DNA from: Streptomyces sp. DH41
GTDB lineage: Bacteria; Actinomycetota; Actinomycetes; Streptomycetales; Streptomycetaceae
Assembly (NCBI RefSeq): GCF_029813785.1
Contig: NZ_JARVKY010000023.1
Location: 87,226-151,225, forward strand
Direction of reading: 5' to 3'
DNA length: 64,000 nt
Part shown: piece by piece, positions 43,899-52,358 of the stretch
Layout: each line of letters begins with the position of its first letter
How positions within the stretch are numbered: the first letter of the stretch is position 1
Position numbers and translations under genes: made by a program
Notes under the pieces: model-generated
Databases searched by the model: none
Told to the model about the DNA's origin: nothing
Seen by the model: only the letters and a program-made list of their open reading frames with translations

Positions 43899-44129
43899 GG
43901 CACGGTGCCGGAAAAGGTGAGGCGAGCGAAGGACGACGTGCGGATCCGGACGCGCTACGTCGTGTCAGGGCGCGGAGTGAGAACTCATCACGTACCCCTT
44001 GAATGAAGGGCGCTCGCCCGATCGCCGGCCGGCCCACTGCTCTTTGACCGGCGCCACGCGGCACCACGCTCATTACACGCACCCGTCCGCCGCCTGTCAA
44101 CGCGGGCCCCGGTGCCGCCGGTTGCCGCC
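43899..44129. other. intergenic region between nitroreductase leader and oxidoreductase gene
   Basis: No gene supported. The part near 43900-44010 probably holds the promoter of the nitroreductase-hemerythrin gene; the part near the oxidoreductase stop shows only weak inverted repeats. Confidence 0.35.
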
Positions 44130-45086
44130 CTACCCGATCCGGACGACGTGCTTGCCCCGGACGCCGCCGGCCTCCAGGGCACGGTGGGCGTCGGCAACAC
44201 GGTCGAGCGGGTGCACGGTGTCCACGACGGGGATGACCTCACCGCGTTCCGCGAGCCGGGTGACCTCGTTCAGCAGCGCACTGCCGGGGTTGCCGCTGAA
44301 GGCGCGGACGCGGCTCTTCCCGTGCACGGCGGAGGCGAGGACCGCGGCGATCCCCGCGACCGGCCGGTCGGCGTCGATGGTGATGGCGACCATGCGCCCG
44401 CCCGGCGCGAGCAGGCGACGGACCTCGAACGGCCGGGTACCGACGGTGTCGAGGACGACGTCGAAGCGCCCGAGCCCGGACAGGGCGGTCGTACGGTGGT
44501 CAAACGCGTCGTCGGCTCCCAGGCCGCGCACGAAGTCGAGGTTCTTCCCGCCCGCGAGGGCGACGACGTGCGCCCCGAGGAGCTTGCCGACCTGCACGGC
44601 GACGCTGCCCACACCCCCGCTGCCACCCCGCACCAGGAGCCGCTCACCGGGCCGCAGAGCGGCCTTGTCACGCAGCGCGATCACCGCCGTGACCCCGCCC
44701 GCGAGCAGCGAGACGGCCTCCTCCGGGGTGAGGTTCTCGGGGGCGGGCGCGATCTGCCGGGGGCTCACGGCGACGTACTCGGCCATGCTGCCCGTTCTGC
44801 GCCCCAGCAGCCCCCACACCCGGTCGCCCACCCGCACCCCCGTGACGCGATCCCCGACTCCGGCCACCTCCCCCACGAAGTCGATACCGCTCGCCCGGGG
44901 AAAGGCCCGGCCGGTCACCAGACGCAGCTTCCCGGCCCGGAGCAGCAGCTCACCGCCGTTGACACCCACGGCGCGCACCCGTACCAGCACCTTCTCGGGA
45001 GTGACGGCCGGCACCGGCCGCCGACCGACGTAGAGCACCTCCGGAGGCCCGTAACGGTCGAAGAGAACCGCGTTCATCTCGCTCAT
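44130..45086 (-). CDS. NADP-dependent quinone/zinc-type oxidoreductase (MDR family)
   Basis: About 318 residues of the medium-chain dehydrogenase superfamily, quinone-oxidoreductase branch. The barrel start MNAVLFDRYGPPEVL, the VRVRAVGVNGGELL segment, the nucleotide-binding VRGGSGGVGSVAVQVGKLLGA and the tail HPLDRVADAHRALEAG are typical. No zinc ligand set is visible. It probably reduces quinones or enones with NADPH. ATG 45086 or 45077 are both possible; 45173 would place the start inside the operator. It is divergent from a TetR gene. Confidence 0.88.
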   Translation of the reverse strand: MSEMNAVLFDRYGPPEVLYVGRRPVPAVTPEKVLVRVRAVGVNGGELLLRAGKLRLVTGRAFPRASGIDFVGEVAGVGDRVTGVRVGDRVWGLLGRRTGSMAEYVAVSPRQIAPAPENLTPEEAVSLLAGGVTAVIALRDKAALRPGERLLVRGGSGGVGSVAVQVGKLLGAHVVALAGGKNLDFVRGLGADDAFDHRTTALSGLGRFDVVLDTVGTRPFEVRRLLAPGGRMVAITIDADRPVAGIAAVLASAVHGKSRVRAFSGNPGSALLNEVTRLAERGEVIPVVDTVHPLDRVADAHRALEAGGVRGKHVVRIG

Positions 45087-45160
45087 GTCCAGTCCCACAT
45101 CGCGTTCGGGAAGCGCGGAGGCGAGGTCCGCGTCCGCTGTTACGCTCACGCTAGACCCGT

Positions 45161-45182
45161 AAGTGGACGACATCGTCCGCTT
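45161..45182. promoter_or_regulatory. TetR operator between oxidoreductase and TetR genes
   Basis: Near-perfect 22-bp palindrome, AAGTGGACGA-CA-TCGTCCGCTT, placed 9 bases before the TetR start region and 75 bases before the oxidoreductase. Its arms match at nine of ten positions, fitting one TetR dimer pair. Confidence 0.8.
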
Positions 45183-45199
45183 GGCCGGAAGTGAGAAAC

Positions 45200-45889
45200 A
45201 TGCCTGATCGGACCTCTCACAACCCCCGGGAGCCCGCCGCCGGAGGCCCTCGGCCCGACGACCTGCGCGCCGACGCCCGCCGCAACCGCGAACGCGTCCT
45301 GGAGGCCGCGCGCGAGGTGTTCGCGGACCGGGGCGTCGACGCCCCGATGAGCGCGGTCGCCCGCCGGGCCGGCGTCGGCGTGGCCACCCTCTACCGCCGC
45401 TTCCCCACCCGCTCCGCGCTCGTCACCGCCGCCTTCGACGACCAGCTCGCCGTGTGCGCGACCGCCTTCGAGGAGGCGATGGCCGACCCCAGCCCGGGGC
45501 ACGGCCTGTACGTCCTGCTGGAGAAGGTCTGCACCACGCTGGTCACCGACCGCGGCTTCGAGACCGTGTTCCTGGCCGACTTCCCCGAGGCGCTGGACTA
45601 CGACCGGGAACGCGCCTGGGCCGAGGAGGGCCTGTCCCGCCTGGTCCAGCGCGCCCGCGAGGCCGGACACCTCCGCGAGGACTTCGACCCGGCCGACATC
45701 CCCCTGCTCCTCCTCGCGGTCAGCGGTCTGGCCGGCCAACCCCGCGACACCGCCCTGCCCGCGGCCCGCCGCCTCCTCGCCTACCTCTTCCAGTCCTTCC
45801 AGGCCCACCCACCGCCCCGCCCCGCCCCACTCCCCCCGGCGCCGCCGGTGGACCTGCGCGGTCTGCACCGGCCGACGGGGCGCCCCTAG
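45200..45889 (+). CDS. TetR-family transcriptional regulator
   Basis: 229 residues. An N-terminal TetR helix-turn-helix (VLEAAREVFADRGVDAPMSAVARRAGVGVATLYRRFPTR) is followed by the helical ligand domain and a Pro-rich tail. GTG 45191 is an alternative start. Divergence from the oxidoreductase and a palindrome between them indicate autorepression and control of that gene, probably relieved by a quinone or related electrophile. The TAG stop falls exactly at the left end of a MITE-like element. Confidence 0.9.
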   Translation: MPDRTSHNPREPAAGGPRPDDLRADARRNRERVLEAAREVFADRGVDAPMSAVARRAGVGVATLYRRFPTRSALVTAAFDDQLAVCATAFEEAMADPSPGHGLYVLLEKVCTTLVTDRGFETVFLADFPEALDYDRERAWAEEGLSRLVQRAREAGHLREDFDPADIPLLLLAVSGLAGQPRDTALPAARRLLAYLFQSFQAHPPPRPAPLPPAPPVDLRGLHRPTGRP

Positions 45890-46105
45890 GGGGTGTCGTT
45901 TGGATCTTGCCGGAGTCGCGGGGTCTGGCACGCACTCCCCCACTGCCTGAAGGGCGTGGGAGGTGCCCCCAGCGGCGTTGTCGTCGGTTGCCAGGGCTCC
46001 GCCCTGTCGCCCCCCTCCGCCTTGCAGCCGCACGCACCAGACCCCGCTCGGCTCCGCTGCAAGGCGCCGTCTCCTGGAGCCGACCTGATCCAAACGCCAC
46101 CCCCT
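45888..46105. mobile_element. 218-bp MITE-like element with 19-bp terminal inverted repeats
   Basis: Ends are AGGGGGTGTCGTTTGGATC (45888-45906) and its near complement GATCCAAACGCCACCCCCT (46087-46105), 18 of 19 positions matching. No transposase frame is present, so it must be moved in trans, if at all. The interior contains a CCCCCACTGCC...GCCCCCA block (45937-45971) that recurs near 60.5 kb. No certain target-site duplication was seen. It lies between the tetR gene and the tail-tube-like lipoprotein gene. Confidence 0.8.
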
Positions 46106-46132
46106 GGACCGCCAGGACCGGGCAGCGCAGGC

Positions 46133-46723
46133 TCAGTGGACGGTCAGGTGCGAGAAGCTGATCGTGAGGGTCTCCGCCGATGTGCCGTCAGAGCCCGCCG
46201 CGACCGAAGCCTGGTCGATCTTGGTGACCCTGGGGTCCTCCATCTCGTACCGCTTCACGGGCCGGTTCTGGAAGTCGTACATGACGATGGAGGCGGTCTC
46301 GGGCGCGATCTCTCCGGCCGCGAACCTGGTGAGCTCCTCGGACCTGGTCATGCCGCGAACGACCACGACCTCCCCGCCCGAGCCGGCGCCGGGAATCAGT
46401 CTGCGACCGGCCCTGCCGTCCTGCGACTGATGCGTGGTCTGCTGCTCTTCTTCCGTGCTCAGGCCGCTGACCTCTGCGAGGTACTCGACGCCCCGGCCTT
46501 CCATGGTGAAGCCGAAGTTGTGCGCGGTGAGGGCGTCTCCCGGCTGAAGACCCTTCGCCTCCACCTCCTCGGTCGCGCTGGAACGGGGCTTCGCCCCGGC
46601 GTCGGACGAACCCTCGCCCGACGAGCCGCTGCCGCATGCGGTCAGCAGCCCCAACGAGAGCAGCCCCGCGGTAGCCGCGCCTGCGATGCGCTGGCGGCGG
46701 CGGGTGGAAGTGGAGCGGGCCAT
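46133..46723 (-). CDS. lipoprotein with phage tail-tube-like (T4 gp19/Hcp-type) domain
   Basis: 196-residue predicted lipoprotein: basic start, hydrophobic segment, lipobox LLTAC (Cys30), a short Ser/Gly linker, then a domain from about residue 66 that follows the tail-tube pattern: FGFTMEG..VEYLAEVSGLSTEEE, RLIPG, VVVVRGMTRSEELTRF, ASIVMYDFQNRPVKRYEM, and the closing AETLTISFSHLTV. In contractile injection systems this fold makes the inner tube. Here it is exported and membrane-anchored, and no sheath, spike or baseplate genes are in the window, so a tube role is doubtful. ATG start follows GGGGATT. Confidence 0.75.
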   Translation of the reverse strand: MARSTSTRRRQRIAGAATAGLLSLGLLTACGSGSSGEGSSDAGAKPRSSATEEVEAKGLQPGDALTAHNFGFTMEGRGVEYLAEVSGLSTEEEQQTTHQSQDGRAGRRLIPGAGSGGEVVVVRGMTRSEELTRFAAGEIAPETASIVMYDFQNRPVKRYEMEDPRVTKIDQASVAAGSDGTSAETLTISFSHLTVH

Positions 46724-46858
46724 GGAGAATCCCCTGTGCTGTCGGACGTTCCGTACCGGACGTCACTGACACTCTCAACCCGCTGTGCGGCTTGCATCGT
46801 GGTCATGTCACGGGCTTGCTACCGCGGCCTCGGACGGTGACGGACAAGGGGATGACGA

Positions 46859-46890
46859 CGGCGGGGCACCCCGTAAGGAGTGCCCCGCCG
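46859..46890 (-). terminator. terminator of the rex-hem operon
   Basis: Perfect 11-bp inverted repeat CGGCGGGGCAC / GTGCCCCGCCG with a 10-base loop, directly after the hemD stop at 46901 on the minus strand. Confidence 0.7.
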
Positions 46891-46900
46891 CACGATCACC

Positions 46901-48601
46901 TCAGGTCGAAGTCGACCGACGTCTCCGCGCCCCCGGCCGCCGCTCGCTCGGCCGTGTCACCGGGTCCCCGGCCTCCACCGCCGCCGCGCGACGCCGCAGG
47001 CCGAAGTCGGCCAGGGCCTCCGCCAGCTTGGTCACGGACGGCTCGGGGGACATGACGTCGACCCGCAGCCCGTGCTCCTCCGCCGTCTTGGCCGTCGCCG
47101 GGCCGATGCACGCGATCACCGTCACGTTGTGCGGCTTGCCCGCGATGCCGACCAGGTTCCGCACCGTGGACGACGACGTGAAGAGCACCGCGTCGAAGCC
47201 GCCGCCCTTGATCGCCTCCCGGGTCGTGGCCGGCGGCGGCGACGCGCGCACCGTCCGGTAGGCGGTGACGTCGTCGACCTCCCAGCCCAGCTCGATCAAC
47301 CCGGCGACCAGCGTCTCCGTGGCGATGTCCGCACGCGGCAGGAAGACACGGTCGATCGGGTCGAAGACCGGGTCGTACGGCGGCCAGTCCTCCAGCAGAC
47401 CCGCGGCCGACTGCTCACCGCTCGGCACCAGGTCCGGCTTCACGCCGAACGCGATGAGCGCCTTCGCCGTCTGCTCCCCGACCGCGGCGACCTTGATGCC
47501 CGCGAAGGCACGGGCGTCCAGGCCGTACTCCTCGAACTTCTCCCGGACCGCCTTCACCGCGTTGACCGACGTGAACGCGATCCACTCGTAGCGGCCCGTC
47601 ACCAGGCCCTTGACCGCCCGCTCCATCTGCTGGGGCGTGCGCGGCGGCTCCACCGCGATGGTCGGGACCTCGCTCGGCACGGCGCCGTACGAGCGCAACT
47701 GGTCGGAGAGCGACGCCGCCTGCTCCTTCGTACGCGGCACGAGCACCTTCCAGCCGAACAGCGGCTTGGACTCGAACCACGACAACTGGTCGCGCCGGGC
47801 GGAGGCGGAACGCTCGCCGACCACGGCTATCACCGGGCGGCCCCCGTCCGGGGACGGCAGCACCTTCGCCTGCTTCAGCGTCTGCGCGACCGTGCCCAGC
47901 GTGGCGGACCAGGTGCGCTGCCTGGTCGTCGTACCGGCGATCGTCACCGTCAGCGGGGTGTCCGGCTTGCGGCCCGCCGACACCAGCTCACCGGCGGCCG
48001 CGGCCACCGAGTCGAGCGTCGTCGACACGACGACCGTCCCGTCGGAGGCACCGACCTCGGTCCAGCAGCGGTCCGACGCCGTGCGGGCGTCCACGAACCG
48101 CACGTCCGCGCCCTCGGCGTCCCGCAGCGGCACACCGGCGTACGCGGGCACACCGACGGCGTTCGCGATACCGGGGACGACCTCGAAGGGCACCCCCGCC
48201 GCGACGCACGCCAGCATCTCCTCGGCGGCGTACGTGTCGAGCCCGGGGTCCCCGGTCACCGCACGCACGACCCGCCTGCCGCCCCGCGCGGCCTCCATGA
48301 CAAGATGTGCGGCATCCCGCACGGCGGGGACGCCCGAGGTCGTTGACGCACCGTCAACTACCTTCAGCTGGGGCGCGCCTGTGCCCGGATCCGACGGATC
48401 GGCATCCGTGTGCACTTCCGACACGCCCTGCCTCGCGTGCGTGCGTACGACGTCGAGCACCTCGTGCTCGGCGACGAGGACGTCCGCGTGCGCCAGTGCC
48501 TCCACGGCGCGCAGAGTCAGCAGTCCCGGATCTCCGGGTCCGGCACCCAGGAAGGTGACGTGCCCGTGTTCCGGACCGGTGGGAAAGGTGGTGGGGCTCA
48601 A
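46901..48601 (-). CDS. hemD: uroporphyrinogen-III methyltransferase-like / uroporphyrinogen-III synthase fusion
   Basis: 566-residue bifunctional protein. The N-terminal SUMT-like domain (about 1-250: VTFLGAGPGDPGLLTLRAVEAL, PGIANAVGVPAYAGVPL) would methylate uroporphyrinogen III for siroheme or B12; the C-terminal HemD domain (about 270-560: VLVPRTKEQAASLSDQLR, FTSVNAVKAVREK, FTSSSTVRNLV) closes hydroxymethylbilane to uroporphyrinogen III. The usual SUMT G-G-D-P-F segment reads VTGDPGLDTYA, so methyltransferase activity may be weak or lost. The TTG start at 48601 overlaps the hemC stop (TTGA), implying coupled translation. Confidence 0.9.
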   Translation of the reverse strand: MSPTTFPTGPEHGHVTFLGAGPGDPGLLTLRAVEALAHADVLVAEHEVLDVVRTHARQGVSEVHTDADPSDPGTGAPQLKVVDGASTTSGVPAVRDAAHLVMEAARGGRRVVRAVTGDPGLDTYAAEEMLACVAAGVPFEVVPGIANAVGVPAYAGVPLRDAEGADVRFVDARTASDRCWTEVGASDGTVVVSTTLDSVAAAAGELVSAGRKPDTPLTVTIAGTTTRQRTWSATLGTVAQTLKQAKVLPSPDGGRPVIAVVGERSASARRDQLSWFESKPLFGWKVLVPRTKEQAASLSDQLRSYGAVPSEVPTIAVEPPRTPQQMERAVKGLVTGRYEWIAFTSVNAVKAVREKFEEYGLDARAFAGIKVAAVGEQTAKALIAFGVKPDLVPSGEQSAAGLLEDWPPYDPVFDPIDRVFLPRADIATETLVAGLIELGWEVDDVTAYRTVRASPPPATTREAIKGGGFDAVLFTSSSTVRNLVGIAGKPHNVTVIACIGPATAKTAEEHGLRVDVMSPEPSVTKLAEALADFGLRRRAAAVEAGDPVTRPSERRPGARRRRSTST

Positions 48602-49557
48602 TGTGCTCGCTCCCCCATCAGACCGGCCGCGCCCTGGGCGAGCATCTCGGTGGCGAGTTCGCGACCGAGTGCCATCGCCGCATCGTGCGTCTGGGGCACG
48701 GGACCGGTGGTGGACAGCTGCACCAGCGTCGAGCCGTCGGTGGTACCGACGACGCCGCGCAGGCGCATTTCCTTGACAGTCTGCCCGTCGGCCAAAAGGT
48801 CGGCCAGCGCGCCCACCGGGGCGCTGCAGCCGGCCTCCAGGGCGGCGAGCAGTGACCGCTCGGCCGTCACGGCGACCCGCGTGAACGGGTCGTCGAGCTC
48901 GGCGAGCGCGGCGATCAGCTCCGCGTTGTCCGCGGTGCATTCGATCGCCAGTGCCCCCTGGCCGGGGGCGGGCAGAACCGTGTCGACCGACAGGAAGTCG
49001 GTCACCTCGTCGATGCGGCCCACCCGGTTCAGTCCGGCGGCGGCCAGCACGACGGCGTCGAGCTCACCGCTGCGGACGTATCCGATGCGGGTGTCGACGT
49101 TGCCCCGGATCGGGACCGTCTCGATCTCCATCCCGTGGGTACGGGCGTACGCGTTCAGCTGCGCCATGCGCCGCGGCGCGCCCGTCCCTATCCGCGCCCC
49201 GCGGGGCAGGTCGGTGAGCTTGCGCGCGTCCCGGGCGACGACCACGTCCCGCGGGTCCTCGCGCTCCGGCACGGCCGCCACCACCAGCCCCTCGTGCTCC
49301 GCGGTGGGGAGGTCCTTGAGCGAGTGAACCGCGAAGTCCACCTCACCCCGCAGCAGTGCCTCGCGCAGCGCGGCCACGAACACGCCCGTGCCGCCGATCT
49401 GCGCCAGCTGCTCACGCGAGACGTCGCCGTACGTGGTGATCTCGACCAGCTCAACGGGCCGACCGGTCACCTGGCTCACGGCGTCCGCCACCTGCCCGGA
49501 CTGGGCCATGGCGAGCTTGCTCCGCCTGGTCCCCAGCCTCAGTGCCTTCTCAGTCAT
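48598..49557 (-). CDS. hemC: hydroxymethylbilane synthase (porphobilinogen deaminase)
   Basis: 319-residue HemC, third step of the tetrapyrrole branch: polymerises four porphobilinogens. It starts ALRLGTRRSKLAMAQSGQVADA, has HSLKDLPT and GTGAPRRMAQL in the active site, and the dipyrromethane-anchoring Cys in EAGCSAPVGALA. ATG 49557 overlaps the hemA stop by 4 nt, and its stop overlaps hemD, so it sits in a tightly coupled operon. Its length is normal. Confidence 0.96.
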   Translation of the reverse strand: MTEKALRLGTRRSKLAMAQSGQVADAVSQVTGRPVELVEITTYGDVSREQLAQIGGTGVFVAALREALLRGEVDFAVHSLKDLPTAEHEGLVVAAVPEREDPRDVVVARDARKLTDLPRGARIGTGAPRRMAQLNAYARTHGMEIETVPIRGNVDTRIGYVRSGELDAVVLAAAGLNRVGRIDEVTDFLSVDTVLPAPGQGALAIECTADNAELIAALAELDDPFTRVAVTAERSLLAALEAGCSAPVGALADLLADGQTVKEMRLRGVVGTTDGSTLVQLSTTGPVPQTHDAAMALGRELATEMLAQGAAGLMGERAH

Positions 49558-51293
49558 GCCGGCCCTCGGTTCTTCTCAGTGCTGTTCTCGGCGCGGGAGA
49601 CGGAGGCCACCGTCTCGGGGTCGAGGTCGAACAGGGTGCGCAGCGCGTCCGCGTACCCGGCACCGCCGGGCTCGGCGGCGAGCTGCTTGACCCGTACCGT
49701 CGGCGCGTGCAGCAGCTTGTCGACCACACGCTTGACGGTCTGGGTGATCTCGGCGCGATGCTTGTCGTCGAGGGACGGCAGCCGCCCCTCCAACCGGGCG
49801 ATCTCGCCCGCCACGACGTCGGCGGCCATGCTGCGCAGCGCGACGACGGTGGGCGTGATGTGCGCGGCCCGCTGGGCCGCCCCGAACGCGGCGACCTCGT
49901 CGCCGACGATCCGGCGGACCATGTCGACGTCGGCGGCCATCGGAGCGTCGGCCGAGGCGTCGGCGAGCGACTCGATGTCCACCAGGCGGGCCCCGGCCAG
50001 CCGGTGCACGGCTGCGTCGATGTCGCGCGGCATCGCGAGGTCGAGGAGGAAGAGCACGGGCTGCGGGCGCGGCACCTCGGCGACCGGCTCGGGCCGGCGG
50101 CGCTCGGGGATGCGGCCGACACGTGTCGCCGTCGCGGCGAGCGCGGTGATCAGCTCGGCGTCCGCCTCGGCACCCGGCCGCCCCGCCTCGCGCGACCGGT
50201 CCACCGTCGCACCGCCGGCGGCCCAGGCTCCGTGCTGCTCCAGCGTCGCCGCGTCCATGCCGGCCACCGCGGCCTCCCCCATGACGGAGAAACCGGACGG
50301 CACGGAGGACAGGTCCAGCGGGCAGTTCTCGTCGGTACCGGCGCCCGGCAGTGGCGTTTCGCCACCCTCCCGTACGGCGGTGGGGCCGGCGGCGTCCACG
50401 GTGGGTCCCCCGCCGTCCAGCCCCGCGTCCAGCCCGGCGGCGGGAGCACCGGGGCGCCCCTCCACCGCGGCCGCCACGGCGTCGGCGGTGAGGACCAGCC
50501 CGGTCGCACCGGTGCAGGAGACGGCCACGTCGGCACGTGTCAGCTCGAGCGGCACCGAGTCCATCGGTACCGCGCGGGCCAGCACGTCCGTGTCGTCGCC
50601 CTCGGAAAGGATCTGCGCGAGCCGCTCGGCGCGCTCGAAGGTGCGGTTGGCCACCACGATCTCGGCGACCCCGGCACGCGCCAGCGTGGCGGCGGCCAGC
50701 GAGGACATCGAGCCGGCACCGATGACGAGGGCCTTCTTGTCCCGCGCCCACTGCTGGACGTCGGCCCCGGCGGACAGCTGCTCCAGGCCGAAGGTGACCA
50801 GGGACTGTCCGGCGCGGTCGATGCCGGTCTCGGAGTGGGCCCGCTTGCCGACGCGGAGCGCCTGCTGGAAGAGGTCGTTCAGGAGCCGCCCGGCGGTGTG
50901 CAGGTCCTGCGCCCGGGCCAGGGAGTCCTTTATCTGGCCGAGGATCTGACCCTCGCCCACCACCATCGAGTCGAGCCCGCAGGCCACCGAGAAGAGGTGG
51001 TGGACGGCCCGGTCCTCGTAGTGCACATAAAGATAAGGAGTGAGCTCCTCCAGGCCGACCCCGCTGTGCTGGGCGAGCAGCGTGGACAGCTCGGCGACAC
51101 CGGCGTGGAACTTGTCCACGTCGGCGTACAGCTCGATGCGGTTGCAGGTGGCCAGCACCGCGGCCTCGGTGGCCGGTTCGGCGGCGACCGTGTCCTGCAG
51201 CAGCTTGTGCTGCGCCTCGGCGCTCAGCGAGGCCCGCTCCAGGACGCTGACGGGGGCGCTGCGATGGCTCAGTCCTACGACGAGGAGGCTCAT
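49554..51293 (-). CDS. hemA: glutamyl-tRNA reductase
   Basis: 579-residue HemA, the committed step from glutamyl-tRNA to glutamate-1-semialdehyde using NADPH. The catalytic Cys is in VLATCNRIELY (about residue 50), with GEGQILGQIK and the NADPH-binding VIGAGSMSSLAAATLARAG. An insert of about 120 residues rich in Gly, Ala and Pro (after GATGLVLTADAV and before PVLFLLDLAMPRDID) makes it longer than the usual 430-450. ATG 51293 overlaps the rex stop (ATGA). A Rex operator precedes the operon. Confidence 0.96.
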   Translation of the reverse strand: MSLLVVGLSHRSAPVSVLERASLSAEAQHKLLQDTVAAEPATEAAVLATCNRIELYADVDKFHAGVAELSTLLAQHSGVGLEELTPYLYVHYEDRAVHHLFSVACGLDSMVVGEGQILGQIKDSLARAQDLHTAGRLLNDLFQQALRVGKRAHSETGIDRAGQSLVTFGLEQLSAGADVQQWARDKKALVIGAGSMSSLAAATLARAGVAEIVVANRTFERAERLAQILSEGDDTDVLARAVPMDSVPLELTRADVAVSCTGATGLVLTADAVAAAVEGRPGAPAAGLDAGLDGGGPTVDAAGPTAVREGGETPLPGAGTDENCPLDLSSVPSGFSVMGEAAVAGMDAATLEQHGAWAAGGATVDRSREAGRPGAEADAELITALAATATRVGRIPERRRPEPVAEVPRPQPVLFLLDLAMPRDIDAAVHRLAGARLVDIESLADASADAPMAADVDMVRRIVGDEVAAFGAAQRAAHITPTVVALRSMAADVVAGEIARLEGRLPSLDDKHRAEITQTVKRVVDKLLHAPTVRVKQLAAEPGGAGYADALRTLFDLDPETVASVSRAENSTEKNRGPA

Positions 51294-52084
51294 GCCGGCA
51301 TCACGGCGGGTACGTCCCCGTCGGGTCCCTTGTCGGCGGAGCCGGCGGAGTCGGCGGAGGAGCCGGCGTGCGGCTGCTTACGGGCGACGGCGGGCGGCGC
51401 GACGGTGTCGGCCGCGGCCTCCTCGCCCGCTTTGCGCTGCTCGTGGAAGGCGAGGATCTGCAGCTCGATGGAGAGGTCGACCTTGCGCACGTCGACGCCC
51501 TCGGGGACGTTCAGCACGGTCGGCGCGAAGTTCAGGATGGAGGTGACGCCGGCGGCCACGAGCCGGTCGCAGACCTGCTGGGCGGCACCGGCGGGGGTCG
51601 CGATCACACCGATCGAGACACCGTCGTCCTGGATGATCTTCTCCAGCTCGTCGGTGTGCTGCACCGGGATACCGGCGACGGGCTTTCCGGCCATTCCCGC
51701 ATCGGCGTCGATCAGCGCCGCGACCCGGAAACCGCGGGACGCGAACCCGCCGTAGTTGGCGAGCGCGGCACCGAGGTTACCGATACCGACGATCACAACC
51801 GGCCAGTCCTGGGTGAGCCCCAGCTCGCGGGAGATCTGGTAGACGAGATACTCGACGTCGTAGCCGACGCCCCGGGTCCCGTAGGAGCCGAGGTAGGAGA
51901 AGTCCTTGCGCAGCTTCGCGGAGTTGACCCCCGCCGCGGCCGCCAGCTCCTCGGACGAGACCGTGGGCACCGAGCGCTCGGAGAGCGCGGTGAGGGCGCG
52001 GAGGTACAGCGGAAGCCTGGCGACGGTGGCCTCGGGAATCCCTCGGCTGCGGGTCGCCGGTCGGTGTGTTCGGCCAGTTGCCAC
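51290..52084 (-). CDS. rex: redox-sensing transcriptional repressor Rex
   Basis: 264-residue Rex: an N-terminal winged helix (SEELAAAAGVNSAKLRKDFSYLGSYGTRGVGYDV) and a Rossmann domain that binds NADH or NAD+ (VIVGIGNLGAALANYGGF, VIATPAGAAQQVCDRL). NADH releases it from DNA. GTG 52084 follows GCAGGAG; the Rex operator lies 80 bases upstream. It leads the operon rex-hemA-hemC-hemD, so heme synthesis follows the cell's redox state. The C-terminal tail is Ala/Ser/Pro-rich and longer than in most relatives. Confidence 0.97.
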   Translation of the reverse strand: MATGRTHRPATRSRGIPEATVARLPLYLRALTALSERSVPTVSSEELAAAAGVNSAKLRKDFSYLGSYGTRGVGYDVEYLVYQISRELGLTQDWPVVIVGIGNLGAALANYGGFASRGFRVAALIDADAGMAGKPVAGIPVQHTDELEKIIQDDGVSIGVIATPAGAAQQVCDRLVAAGVTSILNFAPTVLNVPEGVDVRKVDLSIELQILAFHEQRKAGEEAAADTVAPPAVARKQPHAGSSADSAGSADKGPDGDVPAVMPA

Positions 52085-52163
52085 GGTGCTCCTGCGGGTA
52101 GAGCGGGGCTGTAGGCGGTCATACGTCCCTACATGACCGCCCCGTCGAATGCAGGCTATGTCT

Positions 52164-52181
52164 TTGTGAACGCGTGCACAA
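52164..52181. promoter_or_regulatory. Rex operator (TTGTGAACGCGTGCACAA)
   Basis: The 18-bp site differs by one base from the consensus TTGTGAACGCGTTCACAA and lies 80 bases before the rex start, so rex and the hem genes should be repressed at low NADH. Confidence 0.93.
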
Positions 52182-52358
52182 AGATGGTGTCCGATTTGCC
52201 CGGCCAACGTGACCGGGCTCACGCACTCCCGGCGCGTGAACCGGGAACCGGCGCACGCGCGCCCGCGATCCTCTCCCATCGGGGGCAAAGCCGCACACAC
52301 TCCTCACGATCAACGCCCCCGAGACCAAGTCACCATCGATCCTAAGCGACCATCCGGA

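Noticed and set aside
46133..46723. Full contractile injection system locus
   Set aside because: No sheath, spike, baseplate or AAA cap gene is present in the window; only the tube-like domain is seen.
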